The notes: a model not told the origin generated them from the sequence alone. A DNA stretch of 64,000 nt from Listeria innocua (GCF_028596125.1 NZ_CP117229.1:2402001-2466000), one strand, 5' to 3'. Counted from the first letter of the stretch, positions 37,645-47,679 are shown. Translations and numbers: made by a program.

Positions 37645-38746
37645 TTATCCAATCCTAGAACGCAAATATGCATTGATAAAGTCGTCTAAATCTCCATCCA
37701 TTACCGCTTGAATATTACCGGTTTCGTAATTTGTACGATGGTCTTTCACCATGGAGTAAGGGTGGAAAACATACGAACGAATTTGGCTTCCCCAACCAAT
37801 TTCTTTTTGCTCACCACGAATTTCTGCTAGCTCGCGTTCTTTTTCTTCTTGTTCTTTTTGATATAGTTTTGTTTTCAACATTTTCATTGCTTGTTCACGG
37901 TTTTTAAGCTGCGAACGTTCTGATTGGCAGGTTACTACAATCCCGGATGGAATATGTGTCATCCGAACTGCTGAATCGGTTGTATTAATATGCTGTCCGC
38001 CAGCACCAGTTGCACGATACGTATCAATTTTCAAATCTTCTGTACGTACTTCGATTTCAATTTCATCATCTAATTCTGGCATAACATCCACTGAAACAAA
38101 AGATGTATGACGTCTACCTGATGAATCGAATGGAGAGATACGAACTAAACGATGCACACCTTTTTCTGCTTTCAAATAGCCGTATGCATTGTGCCCTTTG
38201 ATGAGTAATGTAACGCTTTTAATACCCGCTTCATCACCCGCTTGATAATCGAGCATTTCGACTTTAAAACCTTTTTTCTCAGACCAACGTTGATACATGC
38301 GTAATAACATTGAGCCCCAGTCTTGTGATTCTGTTCCACCAGCACCTGGATGCAATTCTAAAATAGCATTATTTTTATCATATGGATCACTTAACATTAA
38401 CTTAAGTTCAAATTCACTTATCGTCGCCACATATGCTTTAATATCTTTTTCTAATTCTGCTTGTAAATCTTCATCTGCTTCTTCTTTTAGTAGTTCTAAA
38501 CTGATTTCCATGCTTTCTTGTTCTTCTTCAAGCGCATGAAAAGCTTGATACGTTTCTTTGTATCCATTTGATTCATTAATTACTTTTTGAGCCGCTTGTT
38601 GGTCGTTCCAAAAATTCGGATCCAACATCTGGTCTTCTAACTCAGCAATTCGAACTTCCATGCTGTCTAAGTCAAAGAGACCCCCTAAAGTCTTTGATTT
38701 GCTGCGCTGTTTTTTCTAGTTCATTACGAATTTCTGCTAATTCCAT
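37645..38746 (-). CDS. prfB: Peptide chain release factor 2, with programmed +1 frameshift
   Basis: RF2, which terminates translation at UGA and UAA. The gene starts at the ATG at 38746 (AAGGTGG upstream). It reads 24 codons ending FRGSL, meets an in-frame TGA at 38672-38674, then shifts +1 into the frame running to 37645, giving 366 residues. The site has the classic elements: AGGGGG, three bases, CTT TGA C. The SPF recognition motif (SPFDSSG) and the GGQ catalytic loop (GAGGQHIN) are intact. It lies downstream of secA, past a terminator, and is coupled to the YitT gene. Confidence 0.95.
38671..38686 (-). promoter_or_regulatory. RF2 autoregulatory frameshift site
   Basis: On the minus strand an internal Shine-Dalgarno-like AGGGGG (38681-38686) sits three bases before CTT TGA C (38671-38677). 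When RF2 is scarce, ribosomes stall at the TGA and slip +1, restoring RF2 synthesis. Confidence 0.93.
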
Positions 38747-38787
38747 TCTAATTCCACCTTTTTTAAATTTACTTACAAACTTTCATA

Positions 38788-38820
38788 GCAAAAAGCGCCA
38801 TCTTGCAGGCGCTTTTTTAG
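38788..38820 (-). terminator. secA terminator
   Basis: AAAAAAGCGCC pairs with GGCGCTTTTT around an 8-base loop on the minus strand. Only about 40 bases separate it from prfB, so some readthrough into prfB is expected. Confidence 0.75.
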
Positions 38821-38830
38821 TTGTTTCAAT

Positions 38831-41344
38831 CTATGCTTCTTTACCATGACAATTTTTATATTTTTTGCCGCTACCACAAGGACAAGGATCATTACGTCCA
38901 ATATGTTGGTCTTTACGAACAGGTTGGCGTTTCGCTTCTGGTTTTCCTTCAGCAGGATTGATTGCTTCACCTTTAGCTACTTGTTCGCGCTCAAGGTTTT
39001 GGCGAATTTCTGCTTTCATGATATAACGAGCCACGTCTTCATCAATGGATGATACCATTGCTTCAAACATCTCGAAACCTTCTGATTGATACTCACGAAG
39101 CGGATCAATTTGACCATAAGCACGTAGATGAATACCATCACGTAAATGATCCATTGCATCAATATGATCAACCCATTTCGTATCAACAACACGAAGCAAT
39201 ACTACTTTTTCAAACTCATTAAATTCTTCAGGAGGCAACAATGTTTCTTTTTCATCATATGCCGCTTTTATCTTGTCCAAAATAAGGTTTTGAATATCTT
39301 CGCTTGTTCTGTTTTGTAAATCTTCTAGCGTAATTGTACCTTCTGGAAGTAAGTTAGCATCGACATAATCGATAATACCTTGTAAATTCCATGCTTCTTC
39401 TGGTTCATGGCTTGATGCATTACTAGAAACAATGAAATTCACTGTACGCTGAATCATTTGTTCAATGATTTCGCGAAGACTGTTTTCTGCATTAATTACT
39501 TCATAGCGTTGTTTATAAATAACTTCCCGTTGTTGGCGAAGTACATCATCATATTGTAAAACTTGTTTCCGTGAATCAAAGTTATTTCCTTCCACACGTC
39601 TTTGGGCTGATTCAACCGCACGACTCACCATTTTACTTTGGATTGCATCTTCAGCCATACCAAAACGTTCCATCATGCTCTTCATGTTATCAGAGCCAAA
39701 ACGGCGCATCAGTTCATCTTCCATAGAAAGATAGAATTGTGTTACACCTGGATCCCCTTGACGACCAGAACGACCACGTAATTGGTTATCAATACGACGT
39801 GATTCATGGCGCTCTGTACCAATTACAGCTAGACCACCAGCATCAATAGTACCTTCACCAAGTTTAATATCCGTACCACGACCAGCCATATTGGTTGCGA
39901 TTGTTACTGCACCACGTTCACCAGCGTTTTTAATAATATCCGCTTCACGTTCATGTTGTTTGGCATTTAAGACATCGTGCTTAATTCCTTTGCGTTTTAA
40001 TTTGCTCGAAATAAGCTCTGATGTTTCAATCGCAACAGTACCAACAAGAACAGGTTGTCCTTTTGCATGACGGTCAGCAATATCTTCTACTACTGCATTA
40101 AATTTCGCTTCAATCGTTGTAAAAATTAAATCTGGACGATCATCACGAATAATTACTTTGTTTGTTGGAATTTCAATAACACGCATATTATAAATATCAC
40201 GGAATTCTTCTTCTTCCGTTTTCGCAGTACCGGTCATACCAGCAAGTTTTTTGTACATACGGAAATAGTTTTGGAATGTAATAGTTGCCATTGTTTTAGA
40301 TTCATTTTGAATAGTAACGCCTTCTTTTGCTTCAAGCGCTTGGTGTAAGCCCTCACTGAAACGACGCCCTTTCATAATACGACCTGTAAATTGGTCAACA
40401 ATGAGAACTTCATCATCTTGAACTACGTAATCTACATCTAAACTCATCGTGTAGTTTGCTTTAAGCGCTTGAGCAATATGATGTAAAATCACCGTATTTT
40501 CTAAATCAAAAAGGTTTTCTACATCAAAGTAGTTTTCCCCTTTTGTCATACCATCTTCGGTTAATTGGACAGATTTAGTTTTAATATCAACTGTATAATC
40601 TTCCTCTTCTGTCAAAGTTCGTACGAATGTATTAGCACGAACGTATAAGATAGTGGATTTTTCAGCTTCACCAGAAATGATTAAAGGTGTTCTAGCTTCA
40701 TCGACCAAAATAGAATCGACTTCATCAATAACGGCAAACGCTAATGGACGTTGTACCATTTCTTCTTTGTAAACCACCATGTTATCACGTAAGTAGTCAA
40801 ATCCTAATTCATTATTTGTACTATACGTAATATCACATGCATAAGCTTCTCGTTTTTCTGTGCTAGATAAAGCATTTAAGTTAAGCCCTACAGAAAGACC
40901 TAGGAAATTATATAAAACACCCATTTCTTCTGCGTCACGGTGAGCCAAATATTCATTGACCGTAACTACATGTACACCTTCACCAGAAAGCGCATTTAAA
41001 TAAACTGGTAATGTCGCTGTTAATGTTTTACCTTCACCAGTTTTCATTTCTGCAATATTACCTTCGTGAAGAACGATACCACCCATTAATTGAACTTTAA
41101 ATGGATACAGTCCTAGGGCACGCTTAGCACCTTCTCTGGCAACAGCAAAAGCTTCTACCAATAAGTCGTCTAGCGTTTCACCTTTTTGAACTCGTTCTTT
41201 AAACTCTACTGTTTTCTCGCGTAGAGCTTCATCTGAAAGAGCTGCAGTTTCGTCTGCTAAAGCAATAATTTCATCTGCTTTTCTCTCCAAATATTTAACA
41301 TCTTTTTTTCCTGATTCAAAAATCTTCTTCAATAGTCCAGCCAT
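38831..41344 (-). CDS. secA: Preprotein translocase ATPase SecA
   Basis: 837 residues, the housekeeping SecA motor driving export through SecYEG. The nucleotide-binding motif [11 protein letters not shown] (around residue 100), the DEAD-like [12 protein letters not shown], the second ATPase domain with TNMAGRGTD and [11 protein letters not shown], and the C-terminal zinc motif [14 protein letters not shown] are complete. Listeria also has a separate SecA2, but the full helical wing and zinc tail identify this as SecA1. It has its own promoter upstream. Confidence 0.97.
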
Positions 41345-41434
41345 TTAAATTCTCCTCTACTGTTTTCGCTGTCGTCGCGCAGTTTCATCTATGATAACTT
41401 TCAGGAATTATCTTCTCTTAAAATATACACACTA

Positions 41435-41464
41435 ATTCTATCACTTATTAGATAAAATATACAA
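41435..41464 (-). promoter_or_regulatory. secA promoter
   Basis: TTGTAT (41459-41464) and TAGAAT (41435-41440) are 18 bases apart on the minus strand, with TGA before the -10 making it extended. The leader to secA is about 85 bases. Confidence 0.65.
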
Positions 41465-41519
41465 CTGGTTATCTCTTTTTAACAAATAAAAATGCAAAAA
41501 CGTCATAGATTCTTCATTC

Positions 41520-41556
41520 CTAATAAAAATGGGGGCCAAAATTTTGGCCCCCATGC
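41520..41556 (-). terminator. hpf terminator
   Basis: A perfect self-complementary sequence of 26 bases (41529-41554, arm ATGGGGGCCAAAA) followed by TTTTATT on the minus strand. Confidence 0.85.
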
Positions 41557-41573
41557 TCATTATCTTTGTACTA

Positions 41574-42137
41574 TTAATTAGTTTCAATTAATCCATATTT
41601 ACCGTCTTTACGTGAATACACAATGTTAGTTCCATTTGTTTCAGCATCAGTATATACGTAGAAACTATGTCCTAGCAAGTTCATTTGTAAAACAGCTTCT
41701 TCACTGTCCATAGGTTTTAAAGAAAATTGTTTTGTTCTTACAATTTCAAGATCAAAATCTCCTTCATTTTCTTCTGGTGGTGTGCTGCCGTTAACATCCG
41801 AATATGCAAAATAATCTCTTTCTGCACCTTTATCACGGAATTTACGATTTACTTTTGTTTTATGTTTACGGATTTGACGCTCTAATTTATCCACAATCAA
41901 GTCGATGCTAGCATATAAATCTCCACTAGTTTCTTCTGCACGTAGCACAAGATTTGGGAGAGGAATGGTCACTTCAACCTTCGCATTTTTATCGGAATAT
42001 ACTTTTAAATTAACATGAACGTTAGCGTCTGGAGTTTCTGTAAAATATCGTTCTAGTTTATCGATTTTCTTTTCTACGTAATCTCGAATCGGTTCCGTTA
42101 CTTCAATATTTTCACCACGAATGTTGTACTTAAGCAT
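41574..42137 (-). CDS. hpf: Long-form ribosome hibernation promoting factor
   Basis: 187 residues: an N-terminal S30AE/RaiA domain (1-100) that binds the 30S subunit, a linker, and a C-terminal dimerisation domain (about 125-187) that joins 70S ribosomes into 100S dimers in stationary phase. I start at the ATG at 42137 with AAAGGAGG upstream; the frame extends 34 codons further without coding character. Overlapping sigma-A and sigma-B-like promoter elements lie upstream, in line with stress induction. Confidence 0.93.
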   Translation of the reverse strand: MLKYNIRGENIEVTEPIRDYVEKKIDKLERYFTETPDANVHVNLKVYSDKNAKVEVTIPLPNLVLRAEETSGDLYASIDLIVDKLERQIRKHKTKVNRKFRDKGAERDYFAYSDVNGSTPPEENEGDFDLEIVRTKQFSLKPMDSEEAVLQMNLLGHSFYVYTDAETNGTNIVYSRKDGKYGLIETN

Positions 42138-42190
42138 AGCAATTCCTCCTTTGAAATAAAACAAAATAACGATAAAGAAGAGTATTCTTC

Positions 42191-42227
42191 TTACCCTTAG
42201 TCTACGTGAAAACGATAGCTTTTGCAA
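42191..42227 (-). promoter_or_regulatory. hpf promoter region, overlapping sigma-A and sigma-B-like elements
   Basis: Sigma-A: TTGCAA (42222-42227), 17 bases, TAGACT (42199-42204). Sigma-B-like: GTTTT (42209-42213) and GGGTAA (42191-42196), with spacing slightly short of consensus. An AAGAAGA/TCTTCTT hairpin lies just downstream in the leader (around 42176-42193). Confidence 0.55.
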
Positions 42228-42329
42228 ACATTTGCACAAAGAGTAAAGAAGCGTTTATCTACTTATCTTTATTTAGTATTTTATTCCCTAAAAAGCCTTT
42301 CGCAAACCTCTTTCAGCGATAAATCTCAA

Positions 42330-42986
42330 CTATCTAAATATGGTTAAGGAGCTCACCTTTTTCACCCCTGATTCTTTTAACGCTTGCGCCGCTAAGTTAA
42401 GAGTACTACCTGTAGTGTATATATCATCAAATAAAATTATTTCCTTTTCACTGCTTCCAATCTCTTCATCTACATAAAATACTTGCTCTGTTTCTAATCG
42501 TTCTCGCTTTGTTTTCTTAGATTGTTTTTCAGAGTGTTTTTTTGCTAAAAGTTCCTCATAGTGAAGATTAGATTGGTTCAGTATTGCTGTTGTTTGATTA
42601 AATCCTCGCTCTAATTTGCGGACTTCACTTACCGGGATTGGGACAATAGTCGTTTTGTTCGCGGCGAAGTATTTTTTTAGTTCCTTTTGAAAAATAGCTC
42701 CGATGATATAATCACCTTGAAACTTAAATTTTTTCATATATTCTTTGGCAAAATCATTATATTGGTACAAAGATCGATTACTATCTAGAAAAAACTCTCT
42801 ACCTTGGCAATCTTTACAAAATTCATCAGACGATTCCCTGCTACACATATTACAAAGCGGTCCAGTTAATTTTTCAAAGCCCGCTATACAATCGGAACAA
42901 CACAAAACTTCCTCGCTAAGAAACCAACTAAGTTCCCAACTAGCTGATTGTTTAACAGGTTGTAAACAAAGTAAACAGTTAATCAT
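42330..42986 (-). CDS. comFC: Late competence protein ComFC
   Basis: 218 residues. The N-terminal zinc-binding part has four or more CxxC pairs (CLLCLQ, CCSDC, CNMC, CKDC). The C-terminal part is a phosphoribosyltransferase-type domain with the PRPP loop ILFDDIYTTGST. ComFC works with ComFA in uptake of transforming DNA and is also linked to repair. The ATG overlaps the comFA stop by eight bases. It remains intact although comFA carries a nonsense codon. Confidence 0.92.
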   Translation of the reverse strand: MINCLLCLQPVKQSASWELSWFLSEEVLCCSDCIAGFEKLTGPLCNMCSRESSDEFCKDCQGREFFLDSNRSLYQYNDFAKEYMKKFKFQGDYIIGAIFQKELKKYFAANKTTIVPIPVSEVRKLERGFNQTTAILNQSNLHYEELLAKKHSEKQSKKTKRERLETEQVFYVDEEIGSSEKEIILFDDIYTTGSTLNLAAQALKESGVKKVSSLTIFR

Positions 42987-44298
42987 CTAATAATCCTTCT
43001 TTAAAACCTAATTGATTCATTTTTTTAATATGCGTAATAGCCCGATTCATTTCTGTAGTCTTGCCATAATGAAAAAAACAAACATCGCCAGTTGGATGAG
43101 TTAATTTCCTTCCCGCACGCCCAGCTATTTGCACTAATGCAGCTTCTGTAAAAATCCTCCCCTCACTTCCAAAAACAGCTACTTGAACATCTTTAAAAGT
43201 GACCCCTCTTTCTAATATAGTTGTCGTAAGTAGTAGCTTGATTTTGCCTTCACGTAGCCACTCAACTTTTTCTTTGCGTAACTAATCTGCCGAATGAACG
43301 GTCACTGGGCGAGTAAAATCATAATTTACGAGCGCTTCAGCAAATTGATTCATTGCTTCAATTTCTGGAAAGAAGATTAATACTGGTTGATTTTTAAGTT
43401 CTGCTTTTTTTATCCAATTAATTAACTTAAGGGTTATTTTTCCTTGAGCTAAATTTTTCTTCCATGGACCAATCCAGCAAGTTCTAGGAACAGGTAGCTG
43501 CTTTCTATGGTAGCGGGCAGGGATTTTTACAAAGTTCCGTTTACCGGTCGCGCATTCTTGTTGCCACTTTTTCTCTGGAGTTGCTGTGATTATAATTGTT
43601 GAACCTACTTTAGTTCTAGCCTTTCTAACTGCGTATTCTAAAAAAGGATCTTTTGCATATGGAAAAGCATCTACTTCATCTATAAAAATAACTTGAAATG
43701 TATCATAAAAACGGATTAATTGATGTGTTGTAGCAACCACAAATTGTTCGCCTTGGTATTTGTCTTTGGAATCTCCGTACAAGCAAACTATATCTATCTC
43801 TTTGAAAACAGCTTGCAAACGCGGATATAATTCTAAACATACATCAACCCTCGGAGAAGCTATACAAATTCTAAAACCTTGCTTTAATGCTAAATCCATT
43901 CCTTCAAACATCATTTCTGTTTTACCAGACCCAGCGACTGCCCATAAAAGCATATCAACTTTCTGCTTAATACTTGAAACAACTGCACTTGCGGCCTTTT
44001 TTTGTCCTGGTGATAAAGTTCCTTCCCAGCCCAAACAAGATTCTATTCTTTCCGGCAGAATGTCTGCTTTTTGATAGTATAACTTCTGGCAGCTGTTCAC
44101 CCGCCCCATAACTATACAGTTTCTGCAGTACAAACAATCCTCCCTATCACAAGAAGCACATGTCATTTTGCCGAATAAAAATGGATTTGTATTTCCACAA
44201 CGAAAACAACGATTAGCTGAAATAGCAAGAATTTCCTGTAGTCCCTCAACTGTTTCGACTTCCTTCTTTAGATATAACCTTCCAGGAAAAATATCCAT
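42979..44298 (-). pseudogene. comFA: Competence helicase ComFA, interrupted by an in-frame amber codon
   Basis: The reading frame encodes a complete ComFA of about 440 codons, but a TAG at 43282-43284 stops it after 338 residues. The frame then stays open for 100 codons to the natural TAA at 42979. Before the stop: four CxxC zinc pairs, Walker A AGSGKTE, DEVD and TATP. After it: LLTTTILERGVTF and QIAGRAGR, i.e. helicase motifs V and VI. The truncated product should lack ATP-driven translocation. ATG at 44298 follows GAGGTG by 7 bases. It could be a real mutation or a sequencing error. Confidence 0.85.
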
Positions 44299-44383
44299 CA
44301 CTTTTCACCTCTCCTAAGTTATACACTTTTTTATATTTCTTTGCAGAAGTTAATTTCTTATTTTCCAGCCTCAATTTGACCAT

Positions 44384-44420
44384 AAAATACTATTTTCGCT
44401 AAAGGCAAAATAACCATTTT
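44384..44420 (-). promoter_or_regulatory. ComK-box-like AT boxes upstream of comFA
   Basis: Two AT boxes: AAAA-N5-TTTT (44384-44396) and AAAA-N6-TTTT (44407-44420), ten bases apart. This is close to the B. subtilis K-box arrangement (two AAAA-N5-TTTT boxes separated by 8, 18 or 31 bases). In AT-rich DNA such boxes also arise by chance. Confidence 0.45.
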
Positions 44421-44460
44421 CAATAGGTGAAATTGGCGAAAATACAACTTTAGCCTAAAT

Positions 44461-44492
44461 AAAAAAATCTCTAGCTAAAAAGCTAGAGATTC
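44461..44492 (-). terminator. degV terminator
   Basis: Perfect stem AATCTCTAGCT / AGCTAGAGATT with a 4-base loop and a run of T residues on the minus strand, just after the degV stop. Confidence 0.88.
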
Positions 44493-44494
44493 TA

Positions 44495-45346
44495 TTATTT
44501 TATTGACCAGGTTAATCCCAGTGCGCCTTCACCTAAATGTGTGCCGATAACTGGGCCAAAATAGCTCAACTCGAACTCCACTTCTGGAAACTTGGATTCT
44601 AAATGTTTGCGCCATGTTTCTCCTTTTTCCGGATCATTTCCATGGATAACGTAGGCTTTTTCTGCATTTTTATTTTTGATAGCTACTTCAAGAATATCTT
44701 CAATCCGTTTTAATGCCTTTTTTTGAGTTCTAACTTTTTCAAAAAGAACAATTTGCTTATCATTAAAATGAAGGATTGGTTTAATTTGAAGCAAACTACC
44801 GACAAGCGCTTGTGCCCCGTTTAAGCGACCACCGCGTTGCAGGTTATTTAAATCATCTACCATAAAATATGCATCTTGCGCCTTTTTAATCTTATCTAAT
44901 TCGGAAATAATTCGTTCTAAAGGTTCATTTGCTAAAGCCATTTCAGCCGCTTTAACAGCAAACATCCCTTGCGCCATACATGAAAGCTCTGAATCATAAG
45001 CAACTACATTCAAGCCATCAATTAGTTCACCTGCAGAAGCTGCGTTTTGGAAAGTCCCGCTGATGCCGCTGGATAGATGAATACTAATTACTGTATCAAA
45101 ACCTTGTTCTTTTAGTTTCTCAAACAATTGAATAAATTCACCAGGGGCAGGTTGCGAAGAAGTTGGAAAATTTTCTGCTTCTTTTACTTTTTTGTAAAAA
45201 TCAGCCGTAGAAAGTTCTTCTCCTTCACGATAAGATTTTCCATCAATTATTACGGAAAGTGGTACGACATTAATTCGTAGCTGCTCTTTCACTTCATCTG
45301 GCAAATAAGTGGTGCTGTCAGTAACCACTGCTATTTTTTCGTTCAT
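44495..45346 (-). CDS. degV: DegV-family fatty-acid-binding protein
   Basis: 283 residues. The DegV/FakB fold shows TDSTTYLP at the N terminus and the fatty-acid-contacting SSGISGTFQNA in the middle (around residue 95). Such proteins present fatty acids to the kinase FakA for incorporation into phospholipid. The Dak-like kinase is not in this window. AGGGGGA precedes the ATG. It lies 20 bases after degU, an arrangement shared with Bacillus. Confidence 0.88.
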   Translation of the reverse strand: MNEKIAVVTDSTTYLPDEVKEQLRINVVPLSVIIDGKSYREGEELSTADFYKKVKEAENFPTSSQPAPGEFIQLFEKLKEQGFDTVISIHLSSGISGTFQNAASAGELIDGLNVVAYDSELSCMAQGMFAVKAAEMALANEPLERIISELDKIKKAQDAYFMVDDLNNLQRGGRLNGAQALVGSLLQIKPILHFNDKQIVLFEKVRTQKKALKRIEDILEVAIKNKNAEKAYVIHGNDPEKGETWRKHLESKFPEVEFELSYFGPVIGTHLGEGALGLTWSIK

Positions 45347-45366
45347 ATAGTCCCCCTGAAATTTCT

Positions 45367-46053
45367 TTAGCGAATATAAACCCAGCCGTGCTTAATTGCC
45401 GTTACCACCGCTTGAGTTCTATCATTCACTTTCATTTTTTGTAAAATACTGCTGACATGATTTTTCACTGTTTTTTCACTAATGAAAAGCGTTTCCCCAA
45501 TTCCGCGGTTACTTTTTCCATCGGTAAGAAGCTGTAATACTTCACACTCTCTATGCGTTAAAATATGCAAAGGCATTTTCACTTCGGGTTGCTGGTAACC
45601 ATAAACCCCTTGCGAAGTATTCGTGCTTGCTAAATGTCGATATTCGCGAATTAATTTAATCGCTACACGCGGATGAATATACGCGCCTCCATTATCTACT
45701 ATTTTAACAGCTTCTACAAGTTCATGTGCATCCATTTCTTTTAATAAATAACCTACTGCTCCTGCTCTAAGTGCCTCTGTTACGTACTCATCTGTATCGT
45801 GAATAGTCAATACGATAACTTTGATACTAGGGAATTGACGTACTAACATTTCTGTTGCGTCTAACCCATTAACAGTTGGCATATTAATATCCATTAAAAC
45901 GATGTCTGGTTTATATTCGCGAACTTTTGCTACGATATTCTTACCATTTTCAGCTTCCGCTACGACTTCAAAAGAATCTTCCAACTCTAAAATTCGCTTG
46001 ATACCTTCGCGAAACAACTGATGATCATCTACAATCATGATTTTGAGTGCCAT
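45367..46053 (-). CDS. degU: Response regulator DegU
   Basis: NarL/LuxR-type regulator of 228 residues. The receiver has Asp9-Asp10 and phospho-acceptor Asp55; the C-terminal helix-turn-helix contains [23 protein letters not shown]. In Bacillus the partner kinase DegS is encoded next to it; here none is adjacent, as known for Listeria, where DegU is an orphan needed for motility and virulence and can use acetyl phosphate. It is preceded by a 380-base leader with two promoter candidates. Confidence 0.95.
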   Translation of the reverse strand: MALKIMIVDDHQLFREGIKRILELEDSFEVVAEAENGKNIVAKVREYKPDIVLMDINMPTVNGLDATEMLVRQFPSIKVIVLTIHDTDEYVTEALRAGAVGYLLKEMDAHELVEAVKIVDNGGAYIHPRVAIKLIREYRHLASTNTSQGVYGYQQPEVKMPLHILTHRECEVLQLLTDGKSNRGIGETLFISEKTVKNHVSSILQKMKVNDRTQAVVTAIKHGWVYIR

Positions 46054-46235
46054 AATGACTACTCCTCCTTCACTTATCTAATTTCACCAAGCCACTTTGC
46101 AATCGAAAACATCATCCTTTTTAAGTAGCAAAACGCTTAACCTTATAATCCCTGCCATAAAATTGGCAAATAAACTTTTCTCTTTTAAGTACTATTTACT
46201 CAAACTAACCTATTTTCATTACAAACTGTAGCTCA

Positions 46236-46347
46236 ATTATACAGCAAAGTTTTAGAAAATTACTTCTATATGCCTATAAAATGCAATCGAAAACCAGTCT
46301 AAAGTAATAGTAGTTTTTATTATAACACGAATTTGCCACCACTTCAC
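46236..46347 (-). promoter_or_regulatory. Two candidate degU promoters
   Basis: Distal: GTGAAG (46342-46347), 17 bases, then consensus TATAAT (46319-46324) preceded by TGT. Proximal: consensus TATAAT (46236-46241) with a weak -35. Both read toward degU and give leaders of about 260 and 175 bases. The rest of 46054-46436 shows no gene; a weak plus-strand promoter for yvyE may lie near 46390. Confidence 0.55.
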
Positions 46348-46436
46348 CCGCTGCACTTAGAAAAATATCTATACAATCGCTTTGCTTTCGGATAAAATAA
46401 AAGCAGACTGAATGTATCAACTTATGGAGGTTCCTT

Positions 46437-47072
46437 ATGTTGGATCATTATTTAACCATTCGTAGCGATGGAAAACATGAAATAATAATTGAAAAATCTC
46501 GCTTTATTTGCCATATTAAGCGAATAAAAACAGAATCCGAAGCACAGACATTCATACAAACAATCAAAAAAGAGCACCGTGATGCTACTCATAATTGCTC
46601 TGCCTATATTATAGGAGAAAATGACCAATTTCAAAAAGCACATGACGATGGTGAACCAAGTGGAACAGCAGGGGTTCCTATGTTAGAAGTTTTAAAAAAG
46701 AAAGCTTTAAAAAATGTTGTTGTGGTTGTTACTCGCTATTTCGGAGGAACTAAGCTCGGCGCAGGGGGCCTTGTCCGTGCATATGGTGGTGCTGTCAGTG
46801 AAGCAATCCAAACTATCGGTATAATCGAATGCAAATTAGCTACTATTATTGAGTGCTCTTTTGCCTATCCACTTTTAGGCAAAATAGAGAATGCACTTGA
46901 GCAAAAAAATTATCAAATCGTTCATAAAGAATTCACAGAAAAAGTCGTACTTCAAGTATTTGTTGATAATGAGGATCTTTCAACTTTTTCCACTTGGATA
47001 ACAGAGGTTTCAAATGGCCAAGTTACTTACAAAGAAGGCCCACAAAAATATAGAGAAAAGGATGTTACTTAG
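46437..47072 (+). CDS. yvyE: YigZ/IMPACT-family protein YvyE
   Basis: 211 residues. The N-terminal UPF0029 domain shows EIIIEKSRFICHI, the conserved DDGEPSGTAGVPML, and VVVVTRYFGGTKLGAGGLVRAYGGAV, the family signature; a DUF1949 domain follows. Relatives are IMPACT/YIH1 translation regulators, but the bacterial role is unclear. GGAGG precedes the ATG. It is divergent from degU and is followed after one base by a GNAT gene. Confidence 0.9.
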   Translation: MLDHYLTIRSDGKHEIIIEKSRFICHIKRIKTESEAQTFIQTIKKEHRDATHNCSAYIIGENDQFQKAHDDGEPSGTAGVPMLEVLKKKALKNVVVVVTRYFGGTKLGAGGLVRAYGGAVSEAIQTIGIIECKLATIIECSFAYPLLGKIENALEQKNYQIVHKEFTEKVVLQVFVDNEDLSTFSTWITEVSNGQVTYKEGPQKYREKDVT

Positions 47073-47073
47073 A

Positions 47074-47619
47074 ATGTCCACAAACATATTTTTACATTTA
47101 CCCACCACTATTTCTACGGAACGAACTATTTTGAGAAAAACTTCTTTTGCAGATGCAACTACCTTATTTGATATTTGGTCTGACAATGACGTTGCTCAGT
47201 TTATGAATATCGAAAAATTTTCTACCATCCTTCAAGCGGAGGAAATGATTCAAGCCATCGAAAACGAACCAAATGCTTGTAGGTATACTATTTTTACAAT
47301 GGATAATTCTTTAAAAGCAATCGGCTCTCTGGGAATAAACGATATTAACAAAAACAACCAAACAATCGAGATCGGTTATGAATTAGCCAAAAGTCATTGG
47401 CGTCAAGGGCTTATGTTCGAGATTTTAACAACCTTTTTAAATACAACTAAAGCTCACCTCCCATACAAAACAATTACAGCCAAAGTCCTCCCTGAAAATA
47501 TAGCTTCTATAAAACTACTTACTAAGCTTGGTTTTGAACTTATTTCAACGGGGCAAGAACTAGATTTACACTCTGGGAAAATTTGTGAAATCAGTAATTA
47601 CCAATTAATACTTAATTAG
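47074..47619 (+). CDS. GNAT acetyltransferase, RimJ/RimL-like
   Basis: 181 residues. The typical start TERTILRKTSFADA is followed by IEIGYELAKSHWRQGLMFEI (acetyl-CoA-binding region) and ITAKVLPENIASIKLLTKLGF, matching the Acetyltransf_3 type that acetylates N termini or small molecules. The substrate is unknown. I start at the ATG at 47074, one base after the yvyE stop; the frame is open 20 codons upstream inside yvyE. A weak hairpin with a long T run follows. Confidence 0.82.
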   Translation: MSTNIFLHLPTTISTERTILRKTSFADATTLFDIWSDNDVAQFMNIEKFSTILQAEEMIQAIENEPNACRYTIFTMDNSLKAIGSLGINDINKNNQTIEIGYELAKSHWRQGLMFEILTTFLNTTKAHLPYKTITAKVLPENIASIKLLTKLGFELISTGQELDLHSGKICEISNYQLILN

Positions 47620-47634
47620 GCAAATATTACATTT

Positions 47635-47672
47635 TTGAAAGATATCATCTTTTTTGTATTTTTTTTCAATGA
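47635..47672 (+). terminator. Possible terminator after the GNAT gene
   Basis: A short AT-rich stem AAAGAT/ATCTTT is followed by TTTTGTATTTTTTTT. The stem is weak, so termination efficiency is uncertain. Confidence 0.4.
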
Positions 47673-47679
47673 AATTCTG

